Of a DNA stretch of 64,000 nt, positions 10,086 to 21,651 are shown piece by piece (the first letter of the stretch is position 1; each line of letters begins with the position of its first letter). Below the pieces are notes generated by a model. That model saw nothing but the letters and a program-made list of their open reading frames with translations, was not told the DNA's origin and did not search any database. This DNA comes from Elymus sibiricus (taxonomy: Eukaryota > Streptophyta > Magnoliopsida > Poales > Poaceae). The position numbers were made by a program, and so were the translations under genes. The DNA lies in contig CM077675.1 of the NCBI GenBank assembly GCA_039707655.1, positions 417,507,162 through 417,571,161 on the forward strand, written 5' to 3'.

Positions 10086-11399
10086 GAGCATCTATAGCTG
10101 GGCATCTCAAACCCCGCTCAAACGCCCGAGTGGGCCGTCCGGTCACTGGCCGGTCATAAAATTTCGATCCATACGGGCGCCTCAAACGGGCCTCAAACGC
10201 CCGAACTGACCGGCAACCCTCATATCCAGCCCAAATATGGGATGTATATGTGGGCGGCATGAGCACGCCCGCCACGTCGGCTTGGCCAAGCCTGGCTCCA
10301 TCCACTCCACTTCTGATCCCCTCCCCTCCGATCCTATGGTCGGCGACGGAAGCAGCAGTGGCTCCGGCGGAGAGTCCGTTGCCTCGACCATCGATGTGGA
10401 GGAGCTCGCCCTCCGCGTCGCCATTAGGAGGTCGCTGCTCGAGCAGGGCATCCCCGACGGATCTTCCTCGGCGCCCGGGGCCGTCGACGTAGTGCCGGCA
10501 ATGTCGCTAGCCCTTCCCGCCCGGCGCCCAGCTTCGGCGGCTCCGCTCCAGTAGGTCCGCTCTGCTCCATCAGGTACGCCGCCTACCTTCACCACCCTCT
10601 GGCCCGGAACTGGTGCCCGGCCACCGCTGGGTCCTCGTGCCCCCGCAGGGGCCAGGGCGCACGAGGACACCCGAGTCCGAGGCACGTGCAGCCCCGTGCG
10701 AACTTCAGCGGGTGAGGAAGAGGGGGGAGGCGATGTCCACGCGAGCGCGCCGGTCGATCCCAAGGACGAGCTCGTCGCGTCGGTCCTCCGCCGCTCTCTC
10801 ACGACGGCGGAGACGGATGCGCGCCGCCTCCGCCGCAAGAATGCCAAGGCGCTCCGACTCGCCATCGAGTTGTCGGAGCGCGAGGCAAACAAGGAGGCGA
10901 CGATGAAGGCGAAGGCGGTCCGCCATGCGAAGGAGCAGGAGCGCCTGCTCCGCAGGCTGTCGGGCATGAGGTGCAGCTCCAACCTGATGGACGGCTCCAG
11001 CTCCCGCTCCGACGACGCACCTCTGCCTCCACACGCTGACACCTACATGGAGGAGGGGCACAACAGCGTCGACAACCAGAAGGGGAAGGGGCCGACGAGG
11101 AAATGGTGATTTCCTCCGCCCTCCCCCGTTTTGTTTATATTTTAAGTAGTTTGTAGTATGGATTTGCCGTTGAACTTCGGTGAACTATGCTCTTTTTGTT
11201 CGGCTATGCAATGTGATCCGATGAATTGCATGTTGATCTAGTTTTACGTAGCGTTGCATGGGTTGTACGGTTTTGAGGGTTCGGATATGAGGGACGCGGG
11301 TGTGAAAGCCAACATATGAGGTGTGCCCGATGAGTGCCAGCGGGGCGCGTCCAGGGATGTCTGAGGGCCTGGATTTGCTATGTCCGGTTGTAGATGCTC
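10086..11399 (+). mobile_element. TTA-type non-autonomous DNA transposon with gene-like insert
   Basis: It is flanked by TTA at 10083-10085 and 11400-11402. The TIRs GAGCATCTATAGCTGGGCAT and GAGCATCTACAACCGGACAT (read inward) differ only by transitions within their first 20 bp. The interior (about 10230-11110) is GC-rich and codon-like on the plus strand, while the last 290 bp are AT-rich like a 3' untranslated region. No transposase is visible. The termini are of the same class as the 8286-9321 element. Confidence 0.7.
10696..11109 (+). CDS. Unrecognised charged/helical ORF carried by the TTA element
   Basis: 137 codons rich in Arg, Lys, Glu and Ala. The central part (about residues 25-85, for example ALRLAIELSEREANKEATMK) is predicted by eye to be a long charged helix. 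The C-terminus is Ser/Asp/Lys-rich. An upstream ORF in a different frame (10237-10554) has a similar ELALRVAIRRSLLEQG segment, suggesting two exons or a frameshifted copy of one captured gene. No family is recognised and no function is assigned. Confidence 0.3.
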   Translation: MRTSAGEEEGGGDVHASAPVDPKDELVASVLRRSLTTAETDARRLRRKNAKALRLAIELSEREANKEATMKAKAVRHAKEQERLLRRLSGMRCSSNLMDGSSSRSDDAPLPPHADTYMEEGHNSVDNQKGKGPTRKW

Positions 11400-11416
11400 T
11401 TACTCCCTGATGAGTA

Positions 11417-11508
11417 CTTTCTCCGTCTCAAAATAAGTGTCTCAACTTTATACTAATTTTAATACAAAATTATACTAAGCTTGAGACGTTTATTTTGGAC
11501 GAAGGGAG
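11417..11508. mobile_element. Stowaway MITE (92 bp)
   Basis: Inverted arms CTTTCTCCGTCTCAAAATAA and (read inward from the right) CTCCCTTCGTCCAAAATAAA are flanked by TA at 11415-11416 and 11509-11510. Size, terminus and TA duplication fit a Triticeae Stowaway. Confidence 0.85.
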
Positions 11509-11510
11509 TA

Positions 11511-12026
11511 GTTTATACAATGAGATCGCAAGTGATCGTTGGTTTTCACCTCAATTTCGTCCGTTTGCATCTGGCGCGGCTTGGAGCAGCGTATGGCGTT
11601 TGTTTGGCAAGGCCCGCACGCCCTTTGCCTCTACCACCTGGGCTGGAGCAACCGCGTCGGTTTTCGTTTGACAACTCGGTGGTGGTGACCCCCATGGTGG
11701 CCGTTGTGTCGATCTCGCCTGACGCTCTTGCTGTGCTGACCCCAGTTTGGCCGACACATGCAGTTTGACCTGGAGCTGCTCGTTTATTCAGATCAAGCTT
11801 TTAATCTGATTATCTTAGCCACAAAATAAAAAGAGTACTCTGCAACGTGTGTTTAAGCAGGGGAAATCGTATCAGTAGGCATGCATGCGATCGTGTAAAC
11901 TGATCTGTGACCTACCTCCATGCTCAGGAGCTGGATGGACTATTGTCTGTAGCAAGACTTCTAATTCCTCTGAGGCTAAGCGATTAGCAATGGAATCAAG
12001 CTTACTATTTAACTATTACCAACTGA
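11511..12026. other. Intergenic stretch, no gene supported
   Basis: Short ORFs overlap here on both strands (for example 11551-11757 minus), but none shows a domain or codon-like composition. The tRNA gene follows. Confidence 0.4.
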
Positions 12027-12099
12027 TCCGTCGTAGTCTAGGTGGTTAGGATACTCGGCTCTCACCCGAGAGACCCGGGTTCAAGTCCCGGCGACGGAA
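12027..12099 (+). tRNA. tRNA-Glu (anticodon CTC)
   Basis: A complete cloverleaf can be drawn. The acceptor stem TCCGTCG pairs with CGACGGA (12092-12098), with discriminator A. The D arm carries the A box (TAGTCTAGGTGG). The anticodon stem CTCGG/CCGAG closes a 7-base loop with CTC at 12061-12063. The T arm CGGGT-TCAAGTC-CCGG carries the B box. There is no intron and no encoded CCA, as usual for a nuclear gene. A T6 pol III stop follows at once. Confidence 0.95.
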
Positions 12100-12101
12100 A
12101 G

Positions 12102-12107
12102 TTTTTT
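12102..12107 (+). terminator. RNA polymerase III T6 terminator of tRNA-Glu
   Basis: TTTTTT begins three bases after the tRNA end, the usual pol III stop. Confidence 0.85.
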
Positions 12108-12110
12108 GCT

Positions 12111-15100
12111 CATGACATCGATTAGTCTTTTTGCATGTAGCCATAAAAGGTCCTCGATGCAAGGAAGGCTTCTATTTAACCATACAGCAGTAGCTGATTA
12201 TGTACACAACTGTAATTAGCCAGTTGATCTACTATCCTATTCTGATCTCGTTGTAGCTTCTGAGGAACAAACTGCCTATCTTTCAGAACTGCTTTTATCT
12301 CAGCAACAAGATGCCATATGCCGAACGTGATAGGTTATCATTCGACGGGATCAAAAGCGTCACGAATGAATCAGATTGGACCATGACCAGCATGTTGTAG
12401 CTAGACCGCTTGGTGCTCTCGGCCTCCTAGCGAAGCTTCATGATGCCATCGGAGTAGATGTTGTGTGTTGATCTACGGTCATGGCACGTCTTCAGTTTTT
12501 TAGGTGTAGCGGCAGTACTGGTCAGAATGGTGGCTTTGGTTTGATCGTTCTATTTGGTTTGTTTGACTATGTGTGATATTATAATAAAATGGTTGTGTGC
12601 ATCGGTATATGCAAAGGACAGGGGTATTCCTCATTTCCGGAAAAAAAAATGTGAGTACATGTTCACGGTCACATAGATAACACATGATACTAGTATGGTT
12701 CAAGATCCACCGGCCTGATCCTCAAAAAAAAAAAGATCCACCGGCCCGGACAAGATTTTCATAAAAGAAAAAGAAAAATGCGTGATGTGCGTGTTACTGG
12801 GGAGGAGGTGAGGGCATGTTTCGGTGAACTTTGATGCCGTCGTGTTGTGTGATTATTGTGATGCCCACAACATCTCTCTACTAATTTCCCTCTTTTTGGG
12901 TTTTTTTTATATCATTTATGCCACTGGTTGTGTCTCACTATTCAGTTTTACCACTAGGAATTTCAATTGCTCAAAAATGCCATCGCTTCATTAGGTGCAT
13001 ACTAAAAAATGCCACTGGACGCCATTACTGCGAGCTCAAATCTTGTTTGCCATGTGATAATGATCAAAATACCTATAGACCAACATGTCAGCTCTCCCTC
13101 TATCTCACTAGAATAAAGTATGGGTCCTACTTGATCCCAATAGTGTTCATGACATCGATTAGTCTTTTTGCATGTAGCCATAAAAGGTCCTCGATGCAAG
13201 GAAGGCTTCTATTTAACCATACAGCAGTAGCTGATTATGTACACAACTGTAATTAGCCAGTTGATCTACTATCCTATTCTGATCTCGTTGTAGCTTCTGA
13301 GGAACAAACTGCCTATCTTTCAGAACTGCTTTTATCTCAGCAACAAGATGCCATATGCCGAACGTGATAGGTTATCATTCGACGGGATCAAAAGTGTCAC
13401 GAATGAATCAGATTGGACCATGACCAGCATGTTGTAGCTAGACCGCTTGGTGCTCTCGGCCTCCTAGCGAAGCTTCATGATGCCATCGGAGTAGATGTTG
13501 TGTGTTGATCTACGGTCATGGCACGTCTTCAGTTTTTTAGGTGTAGCGGCAGTACTGGTCAGAATGGTGGCTTTGGTTTGATCGTTCTATTTGGTTTGTT
13601 TGACTATGTGTGATATTATAATAAAATGGTTGTGTGCATCGGTATATGCAAAGGACAGGGGTATTCCTCATTTCTGTAAAAAAAAAATATGAGTACACGT
13701 TCACGGTCACATAGATAACACATGATACTAGTATGGTTCAAGATCCACCGGCCTGATCCTCAAAAAAAAAAAGATCCACCGGCCCCGGACAAGATTTTCA
13801 TAAAAGAAAAAGAAAAATGCGTGATGTGCGTGTTACTGGGGAGGAGGTGAGGGCATGTTTCGGTGAACTATGATGCCGTCGTGTTGTGTGATTATTGTGA
13901 TGCCCACAACATCTCTCTACTAATTTCCCTCTTTTTGGGTTTTTTTATATCATTTATGCCACTGGTTGTATCTCACTATTCAGTTTTACCACTAGGAATT
14001 TCAATTGCTCAAAAATGCCATCGCTTCATTAGGCGCATACTAAAAAATGCCACTGGACGCCATTACTGCGAGCTCAAATCTTGTTTGCCATGTGATAATG
14101 ATCAAAATACCTATAGACCAACATGTCAGCTCTCCCTCTATCTCACTAGAATAAAGTATGGGTCCTACTTGATCCCAACAGTGTTCATGACATCGATTAG
14201 TCTTTTTGCATGTAGCCATAAAAGGTCCTCGATGCAAGGAAGGCTTCTATTTAACCATACAACAGTAGCTGATTATGTATACAACTGTAATTAGCCAGTT
14301 GATCTACTATCCTATTCTGATCTCGTTGTAGCTTCTGAGGAACAAACTGCCTATCTTTCAGAACTGCTTTTATCTCAGCAACAAGATGCCATATGCCGAA
14401 CGTGATAGGTTATCATTCGACGGGATCAAAAGCGTCACGAATGAATCAGATTGGACCATGACCAGCATGTTGTAGCTAGACCGCTTGGTGCTCTCGGCCT
14501 CCTAGCGAAGCTTCATGATGCCATCGGAGTAGATGTTGTGTGTTGATCTACGGTCATGGCACGTCTTCAGTTTTTTAGGTGTAGCGGCAGTACTGGTCAG
14601 AATGGTGGCTTTGGTTTGATCGTTCTATTTGGTTTGTTTGACTATGTGTGATATTATAATAAAATGGTTGTGTGCATCGGTATATGCAAAGGACAGGGGT
14701 ATTCCTCATTTCCGGAAAAAAAATGTGAGTACACGTTCACGGTCACATAGATAACACATGATACTAGTATGGTTCAAGATCCACCGGCCTGATCCTCAAA
14801 AAAAAAAAGATCCACCGGCCCCGGACAAGATTTTCATAAAAGAAAAAGAAAAATGCGTGATGTGCGTGTTACTGGGGAGGAGGTGAGGGCATGTTTCGGT
14901 GAACTTTGATGCCGTCGTGTTGTGTGATTATTGTGATGCCCACAACATCTCTCTACTAATTTCCCTCTTTTTGGGTTTTTTTATATCATTTATGCCACTG
15001 GTTGTGTCTCACTATTCAGTTTTACCACTAGGAATTTCAATTGCTCAAAAATGCCATCGCTTCATTAGGCGCATACTAAAAAATGCCACTGGACGCCATT

Positions 15101-15222
15101 ATTGCGAGCTCAAATCTTGTTTGCCATGTGATAATGATCAAAATACCTATAGACCAACATGTCAGCTCTCCCTCTATCTCACTAGAATAAAGTATGGGTC
15201 CTACTTGATCCCAACAGTGTTC
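12111..15222 (+). repeat. Tandem array of three ~1.04-kb units
   Basis: Units start at 12111, 13149 and 14186 with CATGACATCGATTAGTC, giving spacings of 1038 and 1037 bp. They are nearly identical by eye. Each unit ends inside the left half of a long-TIR MITE (at ...CCAACAGTGTTC), and only the third continues into the MITE's right half at 15223. Array junctions share about 2 bp of homology (TC). The array begins a few bases after the tRNA-Glu terminator. ORFs in the units (for example 12918-13256 and its copies) look non-coding. Confidence 0.92.
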
Positions 15223-15538
15223 CTATTTTCCTCTAAAATTATCTGCTTGCTTACTCCTCACAAGTGGAGTCCACACTTATCATTGTGAGATTGAGAGACC
15301 TGCCATGTGGGTATAGGGGTATTTTCATCCTATAACATGGTCAACAATTTTGACTTGACGATAATGATATCAAATGGCATTTTTGAGCAAACATGTAATG
15401 AACGATGGCATTTTTTACATATCTAATGGCATTTTTGAGCAAGCATCTAAAGGAACAATGACATTTTTGAGCAATTGTTACTTTTAATGGCAAAACTGAG
15501 TAGTGGAACGCAATTAGTAGCGTAAATGATAAAAACCC
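14973..15538. mobile_element. Long-TIR MITE, complete copy
   Basis: The left arm from GGGTTTTTTTATATCATTTA is an imperfect inverted repeat of the right arm ending GTAAATGATAAAAACCC. The arms extend well over 100 bp and share the strings CAGTTTTACC/GGCAAAACTG and TTGCTCAAAAATG/CATTTTTGAGCAA. There is no coding capacity. The superfamily is not assigned, because the target duplication is masked by T runs on both sides. Left halves only are present in array units 1 and 2 (from about 12899 and 13937). Confidence 0.7.
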
Positions 15539-16310
15539 TTTTTTGCAGGTGCGGATTGCCCTCTGTTAACGATGCTAAAGCCGGTGATTATCACTCATGG
15601 TATTTGCAGCCACCATCTGTTCATCGAAGCAAAAAGAATATCAAGTTGTAGGCCTCGTTTTGTGAATGCTAAAGCAAGGCTGGTACAGGTGCTCGATGGC
15701 TCATTGTCGGCTTCTCAAGTGCTTCCTCAGTTTCTTAAAAAAAGAGATTTTTTTTATAACTCATAATGCAGGATCAAGTGAATATAAAGCACGAATTCCA
15801 GGCACACACAAAAAAAGGAAATAAAAAGCACGATGAACAACACCTGCCCACATCATAGCAAAAATGCACACAACCAACCCAATTGTTCAATATGGTAAAA
15901 AGGACAACGTAATGCAACAATAAAGTCATATGAGACTGGAACTTTCTATGTCAAGTGACTAGATGGATCAATCCGGAAATTATGCTGCCACCCGTGTTGC
16001 GTAAAAATTGATGAGTGTATTTTCACTTATATTGCCCATGTTTAAACTGAATATTCTTAGATTTTTGTGGGATATTCACTCCAATTAGTCTTTTAATAAC
16101 TAATAGTTACAATGGATTTTAAATCTCCTTGTTTATTCTATTTCCTACATAAATGAGCTTTTTTTAGGTGATAAATCAAGTCATAAAGGAAGTATATTGG
16201 GCGTGAATGTCGATTCCAATCATAACGAGCTGCACAACGGTGTCCAGATGAGAAGACGATGTGTGGTACGAGCGTGGATGTCCACACTCATATTGTCTGC
16301 CGTCTACTAT
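15539..16310. other. Unassigned repeat sequence, duplicated at 41976-42747
   Basis: Part of the 2.29-kb duplicated block. A few short frames are open (for example 15572-15766) but no domain was recognised. I see no gene. Confidence 0.4.
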
Positions 16311-16315
16311 GTGAC

Positions 16316-16815
16316 ATCATGTCTGACAACTTCCGCGAAGGGGTCTTGGGTGATTCACATTGGAGGCGCCCGGAAAACCCATTCTGCCGCACTATAAAGG
16401 AGAGGAAACCCCTTCACCGCCAGAGGACGGAACGTGAAAACCATTCATCAGAGCAGCTAGAATGCCGCCATCTTCACCGTAGCCTACATATCCATTAGGC
16501 ATAAAACTTGTAATCGAGAGTACATTGCGATCAGCAACATTGTAAGAGTTATAATCATTCATATGCAAGTATCAATCCTTACAATGTCTATTGCTTATGA
16601 TTTTTTAGCAATGTATCGGCTAAGGATCGAAGCATAGCCTCTATTGAGCCAAGTCAAGCGAAAGACTTATTTGAGGAAAGCTTTAAGAGAGCTTGTTGTC
16701 CTATGTCTTTCTGATGATGAACTTCCTACCGCTTCTTCCAATGAAACCGGGATTGGCATATTCATGTAGGGCAGGTCATGTGATATTTCCATTGAGAAAC
16801 AAGGGCTTGTTGACC
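16316..16815. other. Unassigned block with TATA-like box, duplicated at 53068-53558
   Basis: ACTATAAAGGAGAGG at about 16391 resembles a core promoter and is followed by leader-like AT-rich sequence. The block recurs with few changes after element F. No intact ORF follows, and its origin is unknown. Confidence 0.3.
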
Positions 16816-17178
16816 GTAGATGTTGTGTGTTGATCTACGGTCATGGCATGTCTTCAGTTTTTTAGGTGTAGCGGCAGTAGTGGTCAGAATGGTGGCTTTG
16901 GTTTGATCGTTCTATTTGGTTTATTTGACTATGTGTGATATTATAATAAAATGGTTGTGTGAATCGGTCGATGCAAAGGCCAGGGGTATTCCTCATTTCC
17001 GGAAAAAAATGTGAGTACACGTTCGCGGTCACGTAGATAACACATGATACTAGTATGGTTCAAGATCCACCGGCCTGATCCTCAAAAAAAAAGATCCACC
17101 GGCCCCAGACAAGATTTTCATAAAAGAAAAAGAAAAATGCGTGATGTGCGTGTGATTGGGGAGGAGGTGAGGGCATGT
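16816..17178 (+). repeat. Second copy of the 2.29-kb duplication, segment 1
   Basis: Matches 14529-14894 and stops at CATGT (17174-17178), the target duplication of Copia element A. The copy resumes at 41325. Confidence 0.88.
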
Positions 17179-18685
17179 TGTAGGGATCGAAAGTAGGTCT
17201 ATAGGGGGGGTGATTAGACTACTTGACCAAATAAAAACCTAACCTTTTCCCAAATTAGTTTGTGGGCAGATTTTAACGATTAGCACAAGTCAAGTTCACC
17301 CTACACATGCATGTCTATGAGTATTGCAGCGGAAAGTAAAGACAAGCATATGTAAATAGAGGGGGAGAGGAGATCAAACGCAATTTGGAGACACGAAGAT
17401 TTTTTCCCATGGTTCCGATAGGTGGTGCTATCGTACATCCACGTTTATGGAGTCTTCAACCCACGGAGGGTAACGGTCGCGAGAGTCCACGAAGGGCTCC
17501 ACCCATAAGGGTCCACGAAGTAGCAACCTTGACTATTCCATAACGGCTTCCGTCCACGAAGGACTAGCCTCACTATGGGTAGATCTTCACGAAGTAGGCG
17601 ATCTCCTTGCCCGTACAAACTTCTTGGTTCAACTCCACAACACGAAGTAGGAGGCTCCCAAGCGACACCTAACCAATCTAGGAGGCACCACCCTCCAAAA
17701 GGTAATAGGCTCGATAGTAACGATGAACTCCTTGCTCTTGTGTTTCAACTGATAGTCTCCTCAACACACAATCACTCTCTCACAGATTTGGCTTGGGTGG
17801 AAGAGATTGATTGGATGGAAAGCAACTTGGGGAGGCTAGAAATCAAGATCCATATGGTTGGAGTGGATAATCTTGACCTCAACACAAGGGTAGGTGGTTC
17901 TCTCTCAGAAAATTGGATGGGGCAAGTGTGAAATAGTTCTGAGTGCTTCTCTTGCGAGTGGGATGTGGTGGAGGGGTATATATAGGCATCTCCAAAAATC
18001 CAACCGTTACAACATTATTGAGCAACTCGGTGAAACCGATATGAAACTCGGTCGTACCGATTTGTTCAAAATGTGGCAACTTTAGGAATCTCGGTGAGAC
18101 CGATATATCGTTCTCGGTGGTACCGACTTGAGTGGCCGAGGGTAGTTTCCAAACTCGGTGGCGCCGATTTACAAAACTCGGAGATTCCGATTTTATAAAT
18201 CGAGGCAACAGAATGTTGGTCAACGAAACTCGGTTGCACCGATGAGAATCTTGGTTGTACCGAGAATGGGAAGTGGCTAGGGTTTCTGTCTTGGCTTGGA
18301 ACTCGGTGTGGCCGATATGAAAGTTGGTGACACCGATTTTGAGTGGATGGCTTAATGAAAAAATATTTGTGGGAGAGCTTGTGAGTGTATTTGGTGGCTA
18401 ACACTTGATTACTTGAGCATTTCATTCACCATTAATACCTCACCCCCTTTTGATAGTATTGGCTTTCCTATGGATTCAAGGTGATTTCTCACAAAGTAAA
18501 ATGTAGAGTCTTGTAGCTTGAAGCTTTGCCAATCCATTCCTTGCATCTTGGGGTATCTCCTCACAATCCTTTGCCAAGCTATCATTGAACTTTTTCCTGA
18601 GATATACTTAGTGGAAAACATTAGTCCAATGAAATATATGTTGTTATTAATTACCAAAACCACCTAGGGAGAAGTTGTGCTTTCA
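17179..18685 (-). repeat. 3' LTR of Copia element A
   Basis: On the plus strand it runs from TGTAGGGATCG to GTGCTTTCA and matches 39815-41324 nearly throughout. A TATA-like string on the minus strand (CCTATATATACCCC, about 17977-17990) fits the LTR promoter. It also holds a cluster of TCGGT-NNN-ACCGA motifs (18026-18337). Confidence 0.92.
18026..18337. repeat. Array of ~10 short palindromic TCGGT...ACCGA motifs
   Basis: Motifs such as CTCGGTGAAACCGAT, CTCGGTCGTACCGAT and CTCGGTGGTACCGAC recur every 20-45 bp. Arms are conserved and the 3-bp spacer varies. The array is repeated in the other LTR (40665-40976). Similar motifs sit at 21390-21565 upstream of the extra ORF. Confidence 0.8.
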
Positions 18686-18686
18686 A

Positions 18687-18699
18687 TCTCCCCTTTTTT
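18687..18699 (-). other. Polypurine tract of element A
   Basis: On the minus strand the string AAAAAAGGGGAGA directly precedes the 3' LTR. This is the expected plus-strand primer and fixes the element's orientation. Confidence 0.85.
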
Positions 18700-19167
18700 G
18701 GTAATTGATGACAACATATAGATCAAAGCTTCGATGAGAGATATAAGAAATGAATAGCATCGTCGCTTTGAGAGGTATGTGATAAGCAAGAGCTCCCCCT
18801 AAATTTGTGCATTATTTTAAATTTGCGTTTGAATGCAAATGCACAATCGATTAGGATGATGGGTCACTCTTCCATGTCACATACAACTTGGTGGTGCGCT
18901 AGAATTAATATGAGTGAATAACAAACACAACACACCAAACAATAGTAAATGATCATCACATAGAAATCTCAAAGATAGGTGATAGAAGCATCACATAAGA
19001 GTATATGATCAAATACCAACAAAAGTTTGCAACACAAACGATAAACCAAATGTTTTTGAAAATAGCAGAGAGGGATCAAAATGCAACACTCTCTCTCAAA
19101 GCCCTGTGATGATCTACAACTTCTCCCCCTTTGGCAACAAGTTACCAAAAAGTTCAAAGCTATAGAG

Positions 19168-21318
19168 CTAAACGTCGCTCTGGGCTGGATCTCCTCCATG
19201 AGATGATGACGCTGCGCCTGTAGCTGTCGATGGAGTCGAGAGAAGAGCATCTGCAAAAGCTTCAGCGGGAGTCCTCTGAGGTGGTGGAGTTGCTACTGGT
19301 GCTGATGGAGCTGAAGGAGCTGTAGCAGGTGCTAAAGAAGACGGCCTCAACTTTGGAGCAGTCACCGTAGGAGTCCTAGCTTGGGTCCTAAACTGAGTGC
19401 ATGGTCTGAGAGGTGAAGTGTCATCCTCATCAAAATCTGTAGAGTGATAGATAGGAGCATCATCTACTTCCTTCTTGAGCTCATTGACTGTCTTAGTCAG
19501 CCCAGCTACCTTGTCGTTTAGCGTTTTGACTCTGTTCTCCACTATCCTCACAAGACTATGCTGATTTTCAAGAATGTCCTTGATAGCCTTCTGCATACTC
19601 TTAATAGTGCTAAAAAGCATATCCATCTGCTCAGCCCTGGTCTTTGGCACTGGAGCACTAGTGGCTCTAGCTGACTCAGCTGTTTCTCTTGCTGCAGTTG
19701 CAGTGGGATGATCTGGATTCATCACCACCTCATTATCCTCAAATTATGGCTGGAGTGGCATATGAGGTCGATCAAGGGCATACACATTCTTCTCAAGCTT
19801 GGAGTCGATCAACATCTGAATGTATGGTGCATAACCACAAGATCTCTTCTGATCTGCAGATGTCCTCTTCACAGTCTCAACAATAAGATCCATGACTCTG
19901 AATCTGGTGTGAAGGTCAATGTGGTGCAGCATGTTGATGGAGTAACCTCAAATCATCTTCTCATCTCCTGACTTGGGCATCAATGTGTACCTCATGATGG
20001 TGTTGGTGGTTTGCAAACCTGCTTGTAGAAAGTACACTGAGCCAAGCTTATGTGAATGCACATAGTCTTCAGGGATCTCCTTGTACATATTAGCCATGGA
20101 GTTGTGATTTGCTTTGGACTCAGAGTACACATCCAAATCACCATCTTCTACCTGTGGGGCTCCTAAGATGGTAGCCCACTCTTCAACAGTGGATTCATAC
20201 TTGACACCTTCTGTCATCCAGACAATCCTGCCATCTCCATAAAAATGAGCAGTGGAATAGAATTGCATGATCATCTCATCATTCCAGGGAGTAAACTCTC
20301 TACCAACAAAGTTCTCAATGTCAATGCATCTGAAGTTCTCTTGCACATGGGGAAAGAAATCTTCATTCTTCTTTATGAAGTCCCAGTCAACATATCTCAT
20401 GTCACTGACAGCTGGGCTCTTGTCCAACAGGACAGTCTCATAGAAGTCTTGCTGTTCCTTGGTATGAAATCTGACATCTACAGCAGTCCTTCTTCTAGAG
20501 GCATAGGGTTCCTTTGACCTCCACAATCTCAGACCCGAGTCTTTCCTCAACTTCATGTCCTCAGCAACTGGATGATCATCATTATGCAATGGCATGTGTG
20601 GCCTTAGATTCCTCAAAACTGGCAAATCTTCTTCTTATTCTGGCATGGTTGATTGCTTGTTCTTGGAAGCACTAGAAATGTCTCTGGTAGACTTCTTAGA
20701 TTTGGAAGCAGCAGCAGCCTTCTTGGGGACAGTCTTGGTGCCTTTGGATGATGTATCCTTGGGCATAGCACCAGCCAACAGTTTCTTCCTCTTAGATGGA
20801 GGGGCTTTGGCAGCTGGTTCCTCTTCCTCTTCTTCAGCAGCAGCTTCTGGATCCTCATACATAGAGGTGGGTCTTCCAATAACATGGACAATCCTCTTCC
20901 TGGACCTCTTCTTGTCACCTGCCTTCTTGGACTTGGAGCTCATAGGGGCATCAATGGTCATGCTTGCCCTGGCACTCTCTGGTGCCTTGGTAGAACTAGC
21001 TTTGGCATATACTTTCTTTACTACTTTCTTCTTGGTTGAAGTAGCAGCAACAGCAGTGCTCTTGGCAGTATTGTCCTTCTTGGGTGGCTCCTCAGGCACA
21101 AAGTCTTCATCCTCCTCATCTGAGTTTAACTTCCTCCTTGTCCTGGTAGCAGCCTTGGGCAAGTCAGGTGAGCTGGGCACATCATCATAGCTGCCCTCAG
21201 GACTAGTGCCTAAGCTCATATCCGCATTCTCCTCTCTGAAATTGTTCTGACTGTCATCTGAGCCTGACATGCTGACCCTGTGAATAGAGCATGGGAGAGC
21301 TGAAGAGTTGAGCATCAC
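19168..21318 (-). pseudogene. Extra ORF of element A (env-like/plant transposon protein), three stops
   Basis: One minus-strand frame of about 717 codons runs from ATG 21318 to the stop at 19168. It is broken by TAA at 20637-20635, TGA at 19950-19948 and TAA at 19746-19744, with no frameshift. The N-terminal third is Lys/Ser/Glu-rich and basic. The middle (about residues 240-420, for example EEWATILGAP) resembles the putative plant transposon protein domain found in SIRE-type Copia elements. The C-terminal part has a coiled coil (about 20 heptad-like turns around MQKAIKDILENQHSLVRIVE) and a Pro/Ala/Thr-rich tail. Known for the lineage: an extra ORF sits between pol and the 3' LTR and is sometimes called envelope-like; its role is unknown. 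The domain call is from memory of the pattern. Confidence 0.7.
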
Positions 21319-21651
21319 AGAAACACATATTTTTTTTCAAAATTTTAACTTAGAAACTTTGGGTATGAACTACTACAGAATGTATTTCGGTAGCACCGGG
21401 TTGATGTTTTCGGAGTCACCGAGACTGACTGCCTTCATAACAGAAACTTGGGCAGCCTCTTCGGTGTGACCAAAAAGAACTGCTCGGTCTCACCGAGGCG
21501 GTTCTCGGAAACCCTAAAAACTAAATCGATGGAACCAATTTTAGCAATTCGGTAGTACCGAGATGCATGTTGCGGGAGATCAAATCCAAAATTCCTTCGT
21601 TTTCTAATCTATGGAGGTTTCTTGTGGAGTAGATCAATTTCACATGGTGGA

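Larger units (their letters stand above)
14529..16815 (+). repeat. First (intact) copy of a 2.29-kb tandem duplication
   Basis: The sequence from GTAGATGTTGTGTG at 14529 through CAAGGGCTTGTTGACC at 16815 recurs starting at 16816. The second copy is broken into 16816-17178, 41325-42747 and 53063-53558 (about 2.27 kb in total) by elements A and F. This copy keeps the uninterrupted target sites CATGT at 14890-14894 and GTGAC at 16311-16315. Confidence 0.88.

Noticed and set aside
12918..15288. Repeated ORFs (for example 13863-14294 and 14899-15288) with near-identical protein
   Set aside because: Identity is due to the tandem array. The frame runs into MITE sequence and has no codon signal.
16311..16815. 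Block with TATA-like box considered as an endogenous pararetrovirus promoter or LTR
   Set aside because: No adjoining viral or retroelement coding domain, primer site or terminal repeat supports it.
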